A program made the position numbers and the translations under genes. A DNA stretch of 9,960 nucleotides from CAZPMO01 sp964587515 (GTDB lineage: Bacteria > Pseudomonadota > Alphaproteobacteria > MPNO01): positions 1-9,960 of the forward strand of contig CAZPMO010000182.1 of assembly GCA_964587515.1 (NCBI GenBank). Reading direction: 5' to 3'. The notes beneath the pieces were generated by a model. That model saw only the letters and a list, made by a program, of their open reading frames with translations. It searched no databases and was not told the DNA's origin. Below, piece after piece: positions 1 to 5,888 of the stretch (within the stretch, counting starts at the first letter, position 1; every line of letters begins with the position of its first letter).

Positions 1-53
1 CTGGCCGGCGGCGCGCTGCTGTCACTCCTTGTCCGGCTCTGGCCGATGCTGGT

Positions 54-397
54 TTACCGAACTTCACCCTCTTTGCAGACATGCTCAAGAGGCACGGCGC
101 CACGCTCACCATCGTTTCCCAAATTTCGGGATTGTCGAGCAACCAGTTCAATTTGCTCTCGATTCCAGCCACATCCTTTTCCTGGGCCAATAGTCCGGTA
201 ACACCATCCTGGAGCACTTCTGGGATGTCGCAATGGAGACTGCTTACCACCGGCATTCCAGACGCCGCGAGTTCGATTACGGTCACGGGTGCGCCGCCCT
301 CGGTGTCGCCGTCTTCGGCCGTGACGCTGGGCGACACGAACAGATGGTTGCGATATGCCTCATCCAGCAGCACAGAATAGGGTTGATAACCACGTGG
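54..397 (-). pseudogene. C-terminal fragment of a family-4-type glycosyltransferase, frameshifted
   Basis: Reading the minus strand from 397 downward gives a typical C-terminal half of a GT4 (glycosyl transferases group 1) enzyme. It contains GYQPYSVLLDEAYRNHLF, then VSPSVTAEDGDTEGG and PVTVIELAASGMPVVSS, then IPEVLQDGVTGLL and a LLDNPEIWETM helix. The E(x7)E-like nucleotide-sugar binding region (EGGAPVTVIELAASG) is present. Such enzymes transfer a sugar from a nucleotide donor to a growing polysaccharide at the cytoplasmic membrane face. A TAG at 398-400 closes the frame upstream, so the N-terminal acceptor domain is missing. Near 107-109 the family pattern moves to another frame: ERGAVPLEHVCKEGEV followed by TAA at 54-56 resembles the usual GERGRxHVExEF ending. 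One lost base would explain this. The unshifted frame stays open to the window edge. I call it a broken gene; an assembly error is the alternative. Confidence 0.6.
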
Positions 398-400
398 CTA

Positions 401-740
401 ATCCCAAACCGCCAACCCAACCATTTCACAATCCAAAATTCGATTGAAGACCCCATGAATATTGCTCAGACCGGCAAGATACTGGGTAGATTTATGCATG
501 GGGCCACCGCTTCCCGAGCCCTTGGACAGCCCGGCAATTCTTGCGACGTGGGGTGGATGTTGCCGACAAACCAGTTTCCCGGTCTGATGCCGAATTCGCG
601 TTCCGCCCAATCCGATTCCGATTTTCGCTCGGGTGTCGCCATGACCGGATATCGGAGAAAAACCGGCGATGAATCAGTGACCACGGTGGGCGGCGTAAAT
701 CCCGCCGCGCGACACCATTCGTTCCAACGTCCCGCCGTTT
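401..740. other. About 340 bp with no recognisable gene between two gene fragments
   Basis: This stretch separates the truncated rmlA start from the glycosyltransferase fragment. Several minus-strand frames stay open for 70-110 codons, but none gives a protein family I recognise. None has a convincing start with a ribosome binding site, and similarity to RmlA and to GT4 enzymes is absent. I see no transposase fragment, inverted repeats or RNA gene. It may be decayed coding DNA, a deletion junction or misassembled sequence. Confidence 0.4.
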
Positions 741-791
741 CATCGGGTAAAGCCTTGTGCCCGACCCTCCGGCGAGGATGATCCCTTTCAT
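741..791 (-). pseudogene. rmlA: Truncated start of glucose-1-phosphate thymidylyltransferase (rmlA)
   Basis: The minus-strand ATG at 789-791 overlaps the TGA of rmlB as ATGA. The first 17 residues, ending LYPM, include GIILAGGSGTRLYP, which is the diagnostic nucleotide-binding N-terminus of RmlA. RmlA makes dTDP-glucose from dTTP and glucose 1-phosphate and supplies the substrate of RmlB. The family continues with a TLAVSKQLLP-type segment, but here the frame continues as KRRDVGT and never returns to RmlA-like sequence. The frame stays open to a TAA at 492-494, so a gene caller would report a 99-residue chimeric protein. A normal RmlA is about 290 residues, so this copy cannot work. Either the chromosome has a deletion or insertion junction near 741, or the contig is misjoined there. 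Confidence 0.7.
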
Positions 792-1864
792 GACACCACG
801 TCTCTCGCGCCATAATTCATATCGACCCAGGACCGATATTGACCGCTCGTGACTCCCCCTATCCATGAGCGATTGTCGAGATACCACTCCACGGTCTTGC
901 GCAAACCGGTTTCGAAACTCTCTTTTGGTCGCCAATTCAGCTCGTGTTCGATTTTGCTGGCGTCGATGGCGTACCGGCGATCGTGCCCCGGACGGTCCTT
1001 CACATAAGTGATCAGGCTGGCATGGGGTGTCTTTGGCGACTTCGGATGCAATTCGTCAAGCAAGCGGCAAACGGCTTTCACTACGTCGATATTGGTTTTC
1101 TCGCTTCGCCCGCCGATATTATACGTTTCGCCGGGCCGCCCCTCCGCAAGCACCAGACGAATTGCGTCGCAATGGTCCGTCACATTCAGCCAGTCGCGAA
1201 CATTGAGACCATCGCCGTAAATTGGCAGCGATCGCCCGGAAATTGCATTCAGGATGACGAGCGGGATCAACTTTTCGGGAAATTGAAACGGACCGTAATT
1301 GTTGGAACAGTTGGTCGTCAGCACGGGAATGCCGTAAGTATGGAAATAGGCACGCACCAAATGATCAGAGGCCGCCTTGGACGCGGAATAGGGGCTGTTG
1401 GGCGCGTAGGGTGTTATTTCTGAAAATGCCGGATCATCGGGCCCGAGCGATCCGTACACCTCATCGGTCGAAACGTTTAGGAAACGGAACGTTGCCTGGT
1501 CGCTTTCGGGAAGCTCACGCCAGTATTCAAGCGCCGCCTTGAGCAGGCATGAAGTCCCCACGATATTTGTCTTGATAAATTCCTCGGGTCCATGAATCGA
1601 CCGATCGACATGGCTTTCCGCAGCAAAGTGGACGATCGCCCGGGGTTTATGATCTCTGAGTAGCGCGGCGACCAGATCACTATCACCGATGTTGCCACGC
1701 ACCAGCAGATGCTGTGGATTCCAGTGAACAGCATCCAAATTACCGAGATTGCCCGCGTAGGTGAGCAGGTCCAGATTGACCACTTTGTCGCGCACGTCAC
1801 GAATCCAGTCGAGCACAAAATTCGCACCGATAAATCCGGCCCCGCCCGTCACGAGTATCGTCAT
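788..1864 (-). CDS. rmlB: dTDP-glucose 4,6-dehydratase
   Basis: This gene encodes a complete 358-residue extended-SDR enzyme of normal family length. It converts dTDP-glucose to dTDP-4-keto-6-deoxyglucose, the second step of dTDP-L-rhamnose and related deoxysugar synthesis in the cytoplasm. Visible motifs are the NAD-binding GGAGFIG at residues 7-13, HFAAESHVDRSI at 79-90, the active-site STDEVYG with T133-D134-E135, the YSASK pair Y159/K163, NNYGPFQFPEKLIPL at 188-202, GDGLNVRDWL at 217-226 and RPGHDRRYAID at 291-301. The ATG at 1862-1864 places the Rossmann strand at the N-terminus as expected, although no strong Shine-Dalgarno lies upstream. The ATGA overlap with the rmlA start indicates an original rmlBA operon. 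The gene is less GC-rich than the catabolic genes to its right. With rmlA broken, its pathway may be incomplete unless a second rmlA exists elsewhere. Confidence 0.96.
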   Translation of the reverse strand: MTILVTGGAGFIGANFVLDWIRDVRDKVVNLDLLTYAGNLGNLDAVHWNPQHLLVRGNIGDSDLVAALLRDHKPRAIVHFAAESHVDRSIHGPEEFIKTNIVGTSCLLKAALEYWRELPESDQATFRFLNVSTDEVYGSLGPDDPAFSEITPYAPNSPYSASKAASDHLVRAYFHTYGIPVLTTNCSNNYGPFQFPEKLIPLVILNAISGRSLPIYGDGLNVRDWLNVTDHCDAIRLVLAEGRPGETYNIGGRSEKTNIDVVKAVCRLLDELHPKSPKTPHASLITYVKDRPGHDRRYAIDASKIEHELNWRPKESFETGLRKTVEWYLDNRSWIGGVTSGQYRSWVDMNYGARDVVS

Positions 1865-1976
1865 GGTAACATACTGTTTTGTTCGAAAATACGGGGATCA
1901 ACGATCTAACTATCTGTTTTAAAACTCAGATACGTTAGAATTCTATATTCTGATAATATGGTTAACGCATAGATAA
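1865..1976 (-). promoter_or_regulatory. AT-rich leader upstream of rmlB, probable promoter region
   Basis: This is the most AT-rich stretch of the window: the 60 bases from 1921 contain 18 G or C. It lies immediately upstream of rmlB. It holds a symmetric element centred on TTTTAAAA with TCTG/CAGA arms (1913-1930) and an AGAAT-5-ATTCT inverted repeat (1937-1951). Several minus-strand hexamers resemble a -10 box, but I could not fix a single -35/-10 pair. A promoter here is inferred from composition and position. Confidence 0.35.
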
Positions 1977-1990
1977 AGGCGGTCGCCGCC
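1970..1990 (-). terminator. Weak possible terminator hairpin
   Basis: On the minus strand a GGCGG stem (1986-1990), a CGA loop and a CCGCC stem (1978-1982) are followed by TTTATCTAT. This is a short hairpin with an imperfect T tract. It lies about 40 bp beyond the stop of the chimeric minus-strand fragment that ends at 2030, which suits the terminator of a former gene. The stem has only five pairs and the T run is interrupted. Confidence 0.25.
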
Positions 1991-2029
1991 AAACGATACG
2001 GGCAAACCAATAGATCGTCGGGAACGGAG

Positions 2030-2226
2030 CTAAACGCGTCCCAGAATTTCGTGAATGGGCGCAACTTCCGACGAGCCGGGGTCGGCGTCGCGCCAGCTAT
2101 CGGCCACATGGCTCAGACTGGCCTCGCCATCGAGCCGGATGCAGCCGTCGGAATATTTCTTGCCCTTGGTGTTGAGCGACTCCCAGTGGGCGAACTCGGT
2201 GGCGGCGAACGGATCGCGGGCGTTGG
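2030..2226 (-). pseudogene. Chimeric remnant: metallo-beta-lactamase-fold piece joined to a foreign C-terminal tail
   Basis: The minus-strand frame closing with TAG at 2030-2032 reads NARDPFAATEFAHWE, then LNTKGKKYSDGCIRLD, then a tail containing SWRDADPGSSEV and ending in EILGRV. The first part matches residues about 142-170 of the intact MBL-fold gene at 4869-5750 (FAATEFAHWEALNKKGKKYS) nearly residue for residue. The tail does not match that protein. It resembles the LWRDADPxLPEV-type ends I associate with TPR-containing proteins, but that is recall only. No start codon with a ribosome binding site serves this frame, and the zinc-binding motifs are absent, so it should not be functional. 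A gene caller may extend the frame into the start of the neighbouring plus-strand SDR gene; that extension is a shadow. Confidence 0.55.
2138..2210. repeat. Direct repeat, copy 1 (within MBL-like remnant)
   Basis: These 73 bp match 5241-5313 in the same orientation and without gaps. I count three mismatches: two adjacent bases (GG against TT) and one A against C. Weaker similarity continues rightward for about 16 bp (12 of 16 identical) to 2226. The repeat is coding sequence of the MBL-fold gene and not a mobile-element end. Confidence 0.85.
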
Positions 2227-2297
2227 TCGAACGCCGGCCGTTGTCCTTGCCGGCCGATCGCGGGTTCGTGTAGGCTTTTGAATTGGCGAGGCAAGCC

Positions 2298-3035
2298 GTG
2301 GAACAGAACATAGCGCAAGAGCCGAAAGGCGCGACCATCGTGGTCACCGGCGCGGGCAGCGGGATCGGCTATGCGGTCACGCGGCGGCTGCTCGAAGCCG
2401 GCTACGCGGTCTCGGCATGGGACGTGGCCGCGGGCAAGCTCGCCGGCGCAAACGATGCGGGGCTCGACTTTCATGAGATCGACGTCCGCGACAAGGCGGC
2501 GATGGACCGCGTGGTCGCCGGCATCCGGACACCGATCGCGGGATTGATCAACTGCGCGGCAATCTACAAGCCAGTGCCGTTTCTCGAGCTCGAAGAGGCC
2601 GATTGGGACGCCCATCTCGGCATCAACCTCAAAGGCACGTTGCTCGCCAGCCAGTCCGTGCTGCCCCGCATGCGAACCCAGAAGACCGGCGCGATCGTGA
2701 TGTTTTCGTCCAGTATCGCGCGATCGGGCGCGCGCCACGGCGCGGCATACGCCGCGACCAAGGGGGGCGTGCTGGGGCTCGCCCGCGGCATGGCGTTGGA
2801 CGTCGCTTCCGACAACATCAGGGTCAACGTGATCTCGCCCGGCGTGACCGACACGCCGCAACCGCGCGGGCACCGCTCGCAGGCCGATCTCGACGTGATG
2901 GCCGCCGCCAACCCGATGGGCCGCATCGGCGAGCCCGAAGACATGGCCGAGACCGCGCTGTTCCTGCTGGAAGACGACGCTTCGTTCATTACCGGGCAGG
3001 ACATCCGGGTCAACGGCGGCGGGATGATGATCTGA
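2298..3035 (+). CDS. Short-chain dehydrogenase/reductase (classical SDR)
   Basis: This gene encodes a 245-residue classical SDR, an NAD(P)-dependent alcohol/ketone oxidoreductase acting in the cytoplasm. Motifs in order are TGAGSGIG (residues 17-24), D42 after the second strand (suggesting NAD(H) preference), the NCAA version of the NNAG motif (85-88), N110 in INLKG, S138 in FSSS, and the catalytic pair Y151/K155 in YAATK. PGVTDTP follows at 181-187. The catalytic tetrad N-S-Y-K is complete. I chose the GTG at 2298 because GAGG at 2288-2291 is six bases upstream. A TTG at 2283 is in frame, would add five residues, and lacks a comparable site. It is the first gene of a three-gene operon, and its TGA overlaps the next ATG (TGATG). 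The substrate cannot be deduced; sugar-alcohol, 3-hydroxyacyl and cyclic-alcohol dehydrogenases all share this architecture. Confidence 0.93.
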   Translation: MEQNIAQEPKGATIVVTGAGSGIGYAVTRRLLEAGYAVSAWDVAAGKLAGANDAGLDFHEIDVRDKAAMDRVVAGIRTPIAGLINCAAIYKPVPFLELEEADWDAHLGINLKGTLLASQSVLPRMRTQKTGAIVMFSSSIARSGARHGAAYAATKGGVLGLARGMALDVASDNIRVNVISPGVTDTPQPRGHRSQADLDVMAAANPMGRIGEPEDMAETALFLLEDDASFITGQDIRVNGGGMMI

Positions 3036-3778
3036 TGGGCACGGCAATTGTCACCGGCGCCGCCAGCGGTATCGGCCAAGCCACCGCGAAGCGGCTGGCC
3101 AAGCGCATGAACGTGGTCGCGGCCGATCGGGACGCGGCCGGGCTCGCCGCGACCGTAGGCGCGATCGAGGCCGAGGGCGGCAAGGCGATCGCCATCGAGG
3201 TCGATGTGAGCGACGGCCGGTCGGTGCGCGACATGATCGCCAAGGTCGACGCGGCCGGCGATCCGGTCGAGGCCGCGTTGTTCGCCGCCGGCATCTTCAT
3301 CAAGGGCCCGGTTGACGCCATCACCGAGGATGACTGGGACCGGATGATCGATACCCACGCCAAGGGCACGTTCCTGTGCTGCCAGGCCGCGCTCTCGCGC
3401 ATGGTGCCGCGCGGCATAGGCGCGATCGTGACCATGTCGTCGGACTTCGCGGTGATGGCGGTTCCCGACGGGGCGGCTTATTGCGCGGCCAAGGCGGCGA
3501 TCTATTCGATGACCAAATCGCTGGCGCTGGAATTCGCCGGCGACGGCATCAGGGTGAATGCGCTGGGTCCCGGGCCGATCGACACGCCGATCCTGCGCTC
3601 GGGCCGCGGCGAGGCCGAGTACCAGGCGGCACGGGTCTCGATCGCCGAGCGCCTGCCCCTGGGCCGGCTCGGCCAGCCCGACGAGGTCGCGGCGTGCGCC
3701 GACTTCCTGTTGAGCGAGCGGGCGGCCTATATCAACGGCCAGATCATCCACCCCAACGGCGGCCAGCAGACCTGGTAG
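3035..3778 (+). CDS. Short-chain dehydrogenase/reductase (classical SDR)
   Basis: This gene encodes a 247-residue SDR whose ATG shares one base with the stop of the preceding SDR gene, so translation is probably coupled. It has TGAASGIG at residues 7-14, D31 after the second strand (NAD(H)-type), AAG at 84-86 in place of NAG, S136 in TMSSD, and Y149/K153 in YCAAK. GPGPIDTP follows at 178-185 and NGQIIHPNGG near the end, as in the family. The position that is usually Asn in the xNxxG element is His108 (DTHAKGTF), a substitution that also occurs in some active SDRs. The two adjacent SDRs are related but clearly divergent, so they more likely catalyse separate steps or form a heteromer than represent a recent duplication. 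The substrate is unknown. Confidence 0.93.
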   Translation: MGTAIVTGAASGIGQATAKRLAKRMNVVAADRDAAGLAATVGAIEAEGGKAIAIEVDVSDGRSVRDMIAKVDAAGDPVEAALFAAGIFIKGPVDAITEDDWDRMIDTHAKGTFLCCQAALSRMVPRGIGAIVTMSSDFAVMAVPDGAAYCAAKAAIYSMTKSLALEFAGDGIRVNALGPGPIDTPILRSGRGEAEYQAARVSIAERLPLGRLGQPDEVAACADFLLSERAAYINGQIIHPNGGQQTW

Positions 3779-3790
3779 GGCACGGTTGCG

Positions 3791-4801
3791 ATGCGCCTGG
3801 GAATCTGGACACCGTTGCCCCACACCATCCGGGTCGAGCCCGAAATGGCGCTCGCGATCGATGAGCTGTCGCACCAGGGAAAGGGCGGGACGACCGATCG
3901 CTCGCTCGCGGTGGCGCTGGAGGTAATCAATCGGGCCGAGGAGCTCGGCTTCGTCACCACCCTGATCGCCGAGCGCCACATCGGTCCCGATCTCGAGGCC
4001 TGGATCATGGCTTCGGCGATGATCGCCGAGACCAGTTCGATCGAGTTGATCGTCGCGGTCCATCCCGGCATCGTCCACCCGCAGCTCGCCGCCAAGATGG
4101 GGGCGAGCCTGGACCGCATCAGTGGCGGGCGGTTCGCGATCAACGTGGTCAACGGCTGGTACCAGAAGGAGTTCGAGGTCTTCGGCAACGGCACCTGGCT
4201 GGATCGCACCGAGGAACGCTATTGCCGGATGGGTGAGTTCATGCAGGTCCTCAAAGGGCTGTGGTGCGAGGAGCGTTTCGATCTCGACGGCGACTATTTC
4301 CGGCTCGAGGACGCGGAGCTGCCGATCAAGACCCTGCAGGTTCCGAACCCGCCGATCTATGCCGCGAGCACCGCGAGGGAAGGCATGGACCAGGTCGCGC
4401 GTTACGCCGATGTCTGGTTCGTTGGCTACGAACCCGGTTTCGACGACGCGCCCGAGAACGTCGAGCGCATCGCCCGCGATGTCGCGCACATGCGCGGGCT
4501 TGGCGAGGAATATGGCCGGACCCTCGGGTACGCGATCAGCGCCCACGTGATCTGCGCCGAGACCCGCAAGGAGGCCATCGAGCGGGCCCGTTCACTGGAG
4601 GCCTACGGCGCGCGGGACCGGATTTCGCTGGTCGCGGCCAAGGCTCTCGGCGCCGGGCTGGTCGGCACCCCCGACGATATTGTCGAGCGCCTGACCGTGC
4701 TGCATCAGATCGGCATCGACACCCCGATGGTCCATTTCCACCCGATGGGCGACGGGTTGGAGACTTTTGCCAGCGAGGTCGCGCCCCGGTTGCCGAAGTG
4801 A
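3791..4801 (+). CDS. LLM-class flavin-dependent monooxygenase (SfnG/SsuD/RutA-like)
   Basis: This gene encodes a 336-residue luciferase-like TIM-barrel enzyme, expected to use FMNH2 from a partner reductase plus O2 to oxygenate a small substrate. Recognisable pieces are AERHIGPD (60-67), HPQLAAKMGASLD (96-108), SGGRFAINVVNGWYQKEF (111-128), ERYCRMGEFMQVLKGLW (142-158), an IYAAS strand (189-193) and VGTPDDIVERL (291-301). The NVVNGW and GEFMQVLKGLW segments resemble dimethylsulfone monooxygenase, alkanesulfonate monooxygenase and pyrimidine oxygenase more than bacterial luciferase. Length is normal for the family. The ATG lies 12 bp after the upstream SDR stop, with an AGGG at 3777-3780 as a weak ribosome binding site. 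It ends operon A. No flavin reductase gene is visible in the window, so a shared reductase must be assumed. The specific substrate is not assignable. Confidence 0.9.
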   Translation: MRLGIWTPLPHTIRVEPEMALAIDELSHQGKGGTTDRSLAVALEVINRAEELGFVTTLIAERHIGPDLEAWIMASAMIAETSSIELIVAVHPGIVHPQLAAKMGASLDRISGGRFAINVVNGWYQKEFEVFGNGTWLDRTEERYCRMGEFMQVLKGLWCEERFDLDGDYFRLEDAELPIKTLQVPNPPIYAASTAREGMDQVARYADVWFVGYEPGFDDAPENVERIARDVAHMRGLGEEYGRTLGYAISAHVICAETRKEAIERARSLEAYGARDRISLVAAKALGAGLVGTPDDIVERLTVLHQIGIDTPMVHFHPMGDGLETFASEVAPRLPK

Positions 4802-4868
4802 GCCTCCAGCCTGCGCGCTCCATGCAACAGCGTACATTAACAGCGCTGTCCCCGGGTTAGACAACACA

Positions 4869-5750
4869 TCACCCCATAAACGCGAAGTCGAAGGTCTCCC
4901 CGTGGCGGATGACGTGGCCGGCCGATGGCGACGGGAAGTGGGCGGTCATGACCAGGGTGTCGGTTTCGCAGTGGCGGTCGAGGAAGGCGCGCCGCGTTGC
5001 CGCCGACAGCGCCGGATCGGTGCAGCCGACGGCGCTCCAGCCGGGCTCGCGGCACTGGATCGGGGCGTGCATCACGTCGCCCGAGAGCACCGCGCGGCGG
5101 TCCTGGGAGTCGAGCCGGATGCAGACATGTCCCGGCGTGTGGCCCGGCGTCATCTCGAAGTGGATCTCGTCGTCGAAGGCGTAGTCGTCGGCCACGATGT
5201 CGGCGCGGCCGGCCTCGACCACGGGCAGCACGCTGTCGTCGATGCAGCCGTCGGAATATTTCTTGCCCTTTTTGTTGAGCGCCTCCCAGTGGGCGAACTC
5301 GGTGGCGGCGAACAGATAGCGCGCATTGGGGAAGGTGGGCACCCAGCGCCCGTCCACCAGCCGCGTGTTCCAGCCCACGTGATCGGCGTGCAGATGGGTG
5401 CACATCACGAAATCGATGTTCTCGGGCGCGAGACCGATGGCGGCGAGGTTGTCCAGATAGCGCGCCTCGTGGCGGTGCGACCAGGGGGCGTGGAAACGGC
5501 GCTCCTTGTCGTTGCCGACGCATGCATCCACCAGGATCGCGTGGTGGCGGGTGCGCAGCACATAGGACTGGGTCGCCATCACCAGCTTGCCGCTCGCGGG
5601 ATCGAGAAAGCGCGGCTCCAGCCAGGCGCGGTGGGGAGCCAGCGCGTCCGCCGTCGCGTCGGGCAGCAGGAACCCGATATCGAATTCGGGTCCTTCTGTT
5701 TCGATCACCCGGCGCCAGGTGATATGGCCGATCTCGCCGCCGGTGATCAT
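4869..5750 (-). CDS. MBL-fold metallo-hydrolase, possibly a lactonase or esterase
   Basis: This gene encodes a 293-residue metallo-beta-lactamase-fold hydrolase with all dinuclear zinc ligands: HLHADH at residues 119-124, H204 in TPGHTPGH (201-208), D225 in LSGD, and H271 in TAHFP. The arrangement and the TPGHTPGH motif recall AiiA-type N-acyl-homoserine lactonases and related lactone or ester hydrolases, but substrate specificity in this superfamily cannot be read from motifs. No signal peptide is seen, so it is probably cytoplasmic. I chose the ATG at 5748-5750 because AAGGA lies seven bases upstream on the minus strand. The frame is open 38 codons further, but that extension is low-complexity and lies in the intergenic region. 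The gene is convergent with the LLM gene (67-bp gap) and divergent from the AbfD-like gene, which suggests co-regulation with operon B. Part of it (5241-5313) is duplicated at 2138-2210. Confidence 0.9.
   Translation of the reverse strand: MITGGEIGHITWRRVIETEGPEFDIGFLLPDATADALAPHRAWLEPRFLDPASGKLVMATQSYVLRTRHHAILVDACVGNDKERRFHAPWSHRHEARYLDNLAAIGLAPENIDFVMCTHLHADHVGWNTRLVDGRWVPTFPNARYLFAATEFAHWEALNKKGKKYSDGCIDDSVLPVVEAGRADIVADDYAFDDEIHFEMTPGHTPGHVCIRLDSQDRRAVLSGDVMHAPIQCREPGWSAVGCTDPALSAATRRAFLDRHCETDTLVMTAHFPSPSAGHVIRHGETFDFAFMG
5241..5313. repeat. Direct repeat, copy 2 (inside MBL-fold gene)
   Basis: This is the intact-gene copy of the 73-bp segment also present at 2138-2210, with 70 of 73 positions identical by my count. 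It encodes residues about 146-170 of the MBL-fold hydrolase, after the HxHADH motif. Because this copy sits in an uninterrupted gene, it or a close homologue is the likely source and the left copy the remnant. Confidence 0.85.
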
Positions 5751-5888
5751 GGGCGCGTCCTTATCAATTTCATTCAAATTTCCTAGGCCGCGCGGCCGCC
5801 CGACGCAAGGGGTGGCGCTATTCCCCTGCACAATCGCGGGCGGGTCTGATAAGACTCGGGCCACGTCAAATCCCGTCGGGAGAGCGCC
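5751..5888. promoter_or_regulatory. Divergent promoter region with a 12-bp palindrome
   Basis: These 138 bp separate the divergently transcribed MBL-fold and AbfD-like genes and must hold both promoters. A perfect 12-bp palindrome, GGCCGCGCGGCC, lies at 5786-5797. A shorter GTCT-4-AGAC inverted repeat is at 5844-5855. Good ribosome binding sites lie at both ends: AAGGA for the minus-strand gene and GGGAG at 5878-5882, six bases before the AbfD-like ATG. I found no convincing sigma-70 boxes. The palindrome is a candidate operator only. Confidence 0.4.

Noticed and set aside
2283..2297. TTG at 2283 as the start of the first SDR
   Set aside because: TTG is the rarest start and lacks a clear ribosome binding site. 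The GTG at 2298 has GAGG six bases upstream and still includes the whole Rossmann fold.
1865..2297. Attachment site, tRNA or insertion-sequence end at the composition boundary
   Set aside because: No tRNA-like cloverleaf, no integrase or transposase fragment and no matching terminal inverted repeats were seen.
2564..4546. A 660-codon open frame on the minus strand across operon A
   Set aside because: It is antisense to two SDR genes and the LLM gene, which carry full family motifs. Its Asp/Arg/His/Ala-rich sequence is typical of the shadow frame of high-GC genes.
3791..4801. Assigning the LLM enzyme specifically as SfnG, SsuD or RutA
   Set aside because: It shares segments with all three, but there are no neighbouring sulfur or pyrimidine genes, so a gene symbol would be a guess.
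4802..4868. Palindrome ACAGCGCTGT at 4840-4849 as a bidirectional terminator
   Set aside because: It is only ten bases with no loop and no T tract on either side. The convergent gap probably needs a terminator, but I cannot identify it.
5751..5864. 38-codon N-terminal extension of the MBL hydrolase
   Set aside because: The internal ATG at 5750 has AAGGA at good spacing, and the extension has no fold or signal-peptide character and occupies the divergent promoter region.
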